Shown here: piece after piece, positions 5,396-5,867 of the stretch
How the letters are laid out: every line of letters starts with the position of its first letter
Position numbering within the stretch: position 1 is the first letter of the stretch
NCBI GenBank assembly: GCA_035553355.1
Contig: DATMJW010000020.1
Span: 1-5,867, forward strand
Direction of reading: 5' to 3'
DNA from: Gaiellasilicea sp035553355
Lineage (GTDB): Bacteria > Actinomycetota > Thermoleophilia > Gaiellales > Gaiellaceae
Length of the DNA stretch: 5,867 nt
The notes under the pieces: generated by a model
Seen by the model: only the letters and a program-made list of their open reading frames with translations
Database searches by the model: none
What the model was told of the DNA's origin: nothing
Translations under genes and position numbers: made by a program

Positions 5396-5867
5396 CTAGG
5401 GGATCCGGAACTCGCCGCGCGCGACGATCACCGCGGCGCCGCCCACCTCGACGCGCGCGATCTCGCCGCCGGCGCCCTCCGCGCGCGCGTACAGCGTCGA
5501 CGGCCGCCCGATCTCGACGCCCTGCGCGACCACGATCTCGCTGCCCCACTCGTTCGCGCCGTGCCGCGCGAGGTGGCAGGCGAGCGGCCCCGCCGCAGAG
5601 CCGGTCGCCGCGTCCTCTCCGACCCCGTCGAGCGGCGAGAACATCCGCGCCTTCCAGCGGTCGCCCGAGCCCGCGAACACGTTGACGCCGACGACGTCGA
5701 GCCGTGCGAGCGCGCGCGGGTCGGGATCGAGCGCCGCGACCTCCTCCTCGGAAGCGAGGCCGACGTACACGTGGCGGATCCCGTTGTCGTAGACCTCCAC
5801 GGGGAGCACCGACTCCGCGATTCCGAGCGCCGCCAGCAGCTCGTCGACGCCGTCGTACGGCGCCACG
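5396..5867 (-). CDS. PhzF-family isomerase-like protein, C-terminal part (5' end off window)
   Basis: About 157 codons of a protein normally 260-300 residues long are present; the frame is open to the right edge, so the start is outside and the GTG at 5866 is just an internal Val codon. The family core is seen as RMFSPLDGVGEDAATGSA followed by AGPLACHL, with the GSA turn that closes the active site, and the typical ending ARVEVGGAAVIVARGEF. PhzF isomerises dihydro-hydroxyanthranilate in phenazine synthesis, but most family members sit outside phenazine clusters and have no known substrate; nothing here suggests phenazines. The N-terminal half holding the catalytic Glu cannot be seen, so activity cannot be judged. 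It is convergent with the Asp-box gene, with one base between the two stop codons. Confidence 0.92.
   Translation of the reverse strand, partial: VAPYDGVDELLAALGIAESVLPVEVYDNGIRHVYVGLASEEEVAALDPDPRALARLDVVGVNVFAGSGDRWKARMFSPLDGVGEDAATGSAAGPLACHLARHGANEWGSEIVVAQGVEIGRPSTLYARAEGAGGEIARVEVGGAAVIVARGEFRIP

Overview
The window is very GC-rich and gene-dense, with GTG starts, strong G/C bias at third codon positions and gaps of at most about 90 bases. The gene content points to a high-GC actinobacterium: an AcnA-type aconitase with a long Pro/Glu/Ala-rich linker, a GerMN/Gmad2 lipoprotein, a TPP riboswitch in front of a CytX-type transporter, and promoter-like TAnnnT boxes placed directly upstream of start codons. 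A Thermoleophilia-like lineage (Gaiellales/Solirubrobacterales) is my best guess. That placement is inference; no marker gene is present.

Layout. (1) Bases 1-1667, plus: the C-terminal ~554 residues of aconitase; its N-terminus lies off the left edge. (2) Bases 1677-2785, minus: a lipoprotein gene with GerMN and Gmad2 domains, followed on the same strand by two very small genes of 40 and 45 codons. The small genes overlap by 23 bases in different frames, so the acidic tail of the first and the basic head of the second come from the same bases. (3) Bases 2797-2869, plus: a clear TPP riboswitch (THI element), squeezed 11 bases from the start codon of the divergent lipoprotein gene. (4) Bases 2878-5394, plus: a CytX-like NCS1 permease, a PfkB-family kinase 19 bases later, and a 128-residue protein with two Asp-box (BNR) motifs whose GTG start overlaps the kinase stop by 4 bases. 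(5) Bases 5396-5867, minus: the C-terminal part of a PhzF-family protein running off the right edge.

How the genes fit together. The best-supported regulatory unit is TPP riboswitch plus CytX permease. It should import a thiamine precursor, probably hydroxymethylpyrimidine (HMP) or a relative, and be shut down when TPP is plentiful. The ribosome binding site lies inside the 3' end of the aptamer, so control is probably at translation with no separate expression platform. The kinase and Asp-box gene follow on the same strand. The kinase may have its own promoter with a leaderless start, so membership in the thiamine unit is open. Aconitase is TCA-cycle housekeeping, and the lipoprotein and PhzF genes are separate units.

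No mobile element, CRISPR array, tRNA, rRNA or phage gene is visible. Most of the window is ordinary chromosomal backbone. The parts most worth a second look are the overlapping small-gene pair, the minimal riboswitch with its crowded divergent promoter region, and the unassigned kinase/Asp-box pair.
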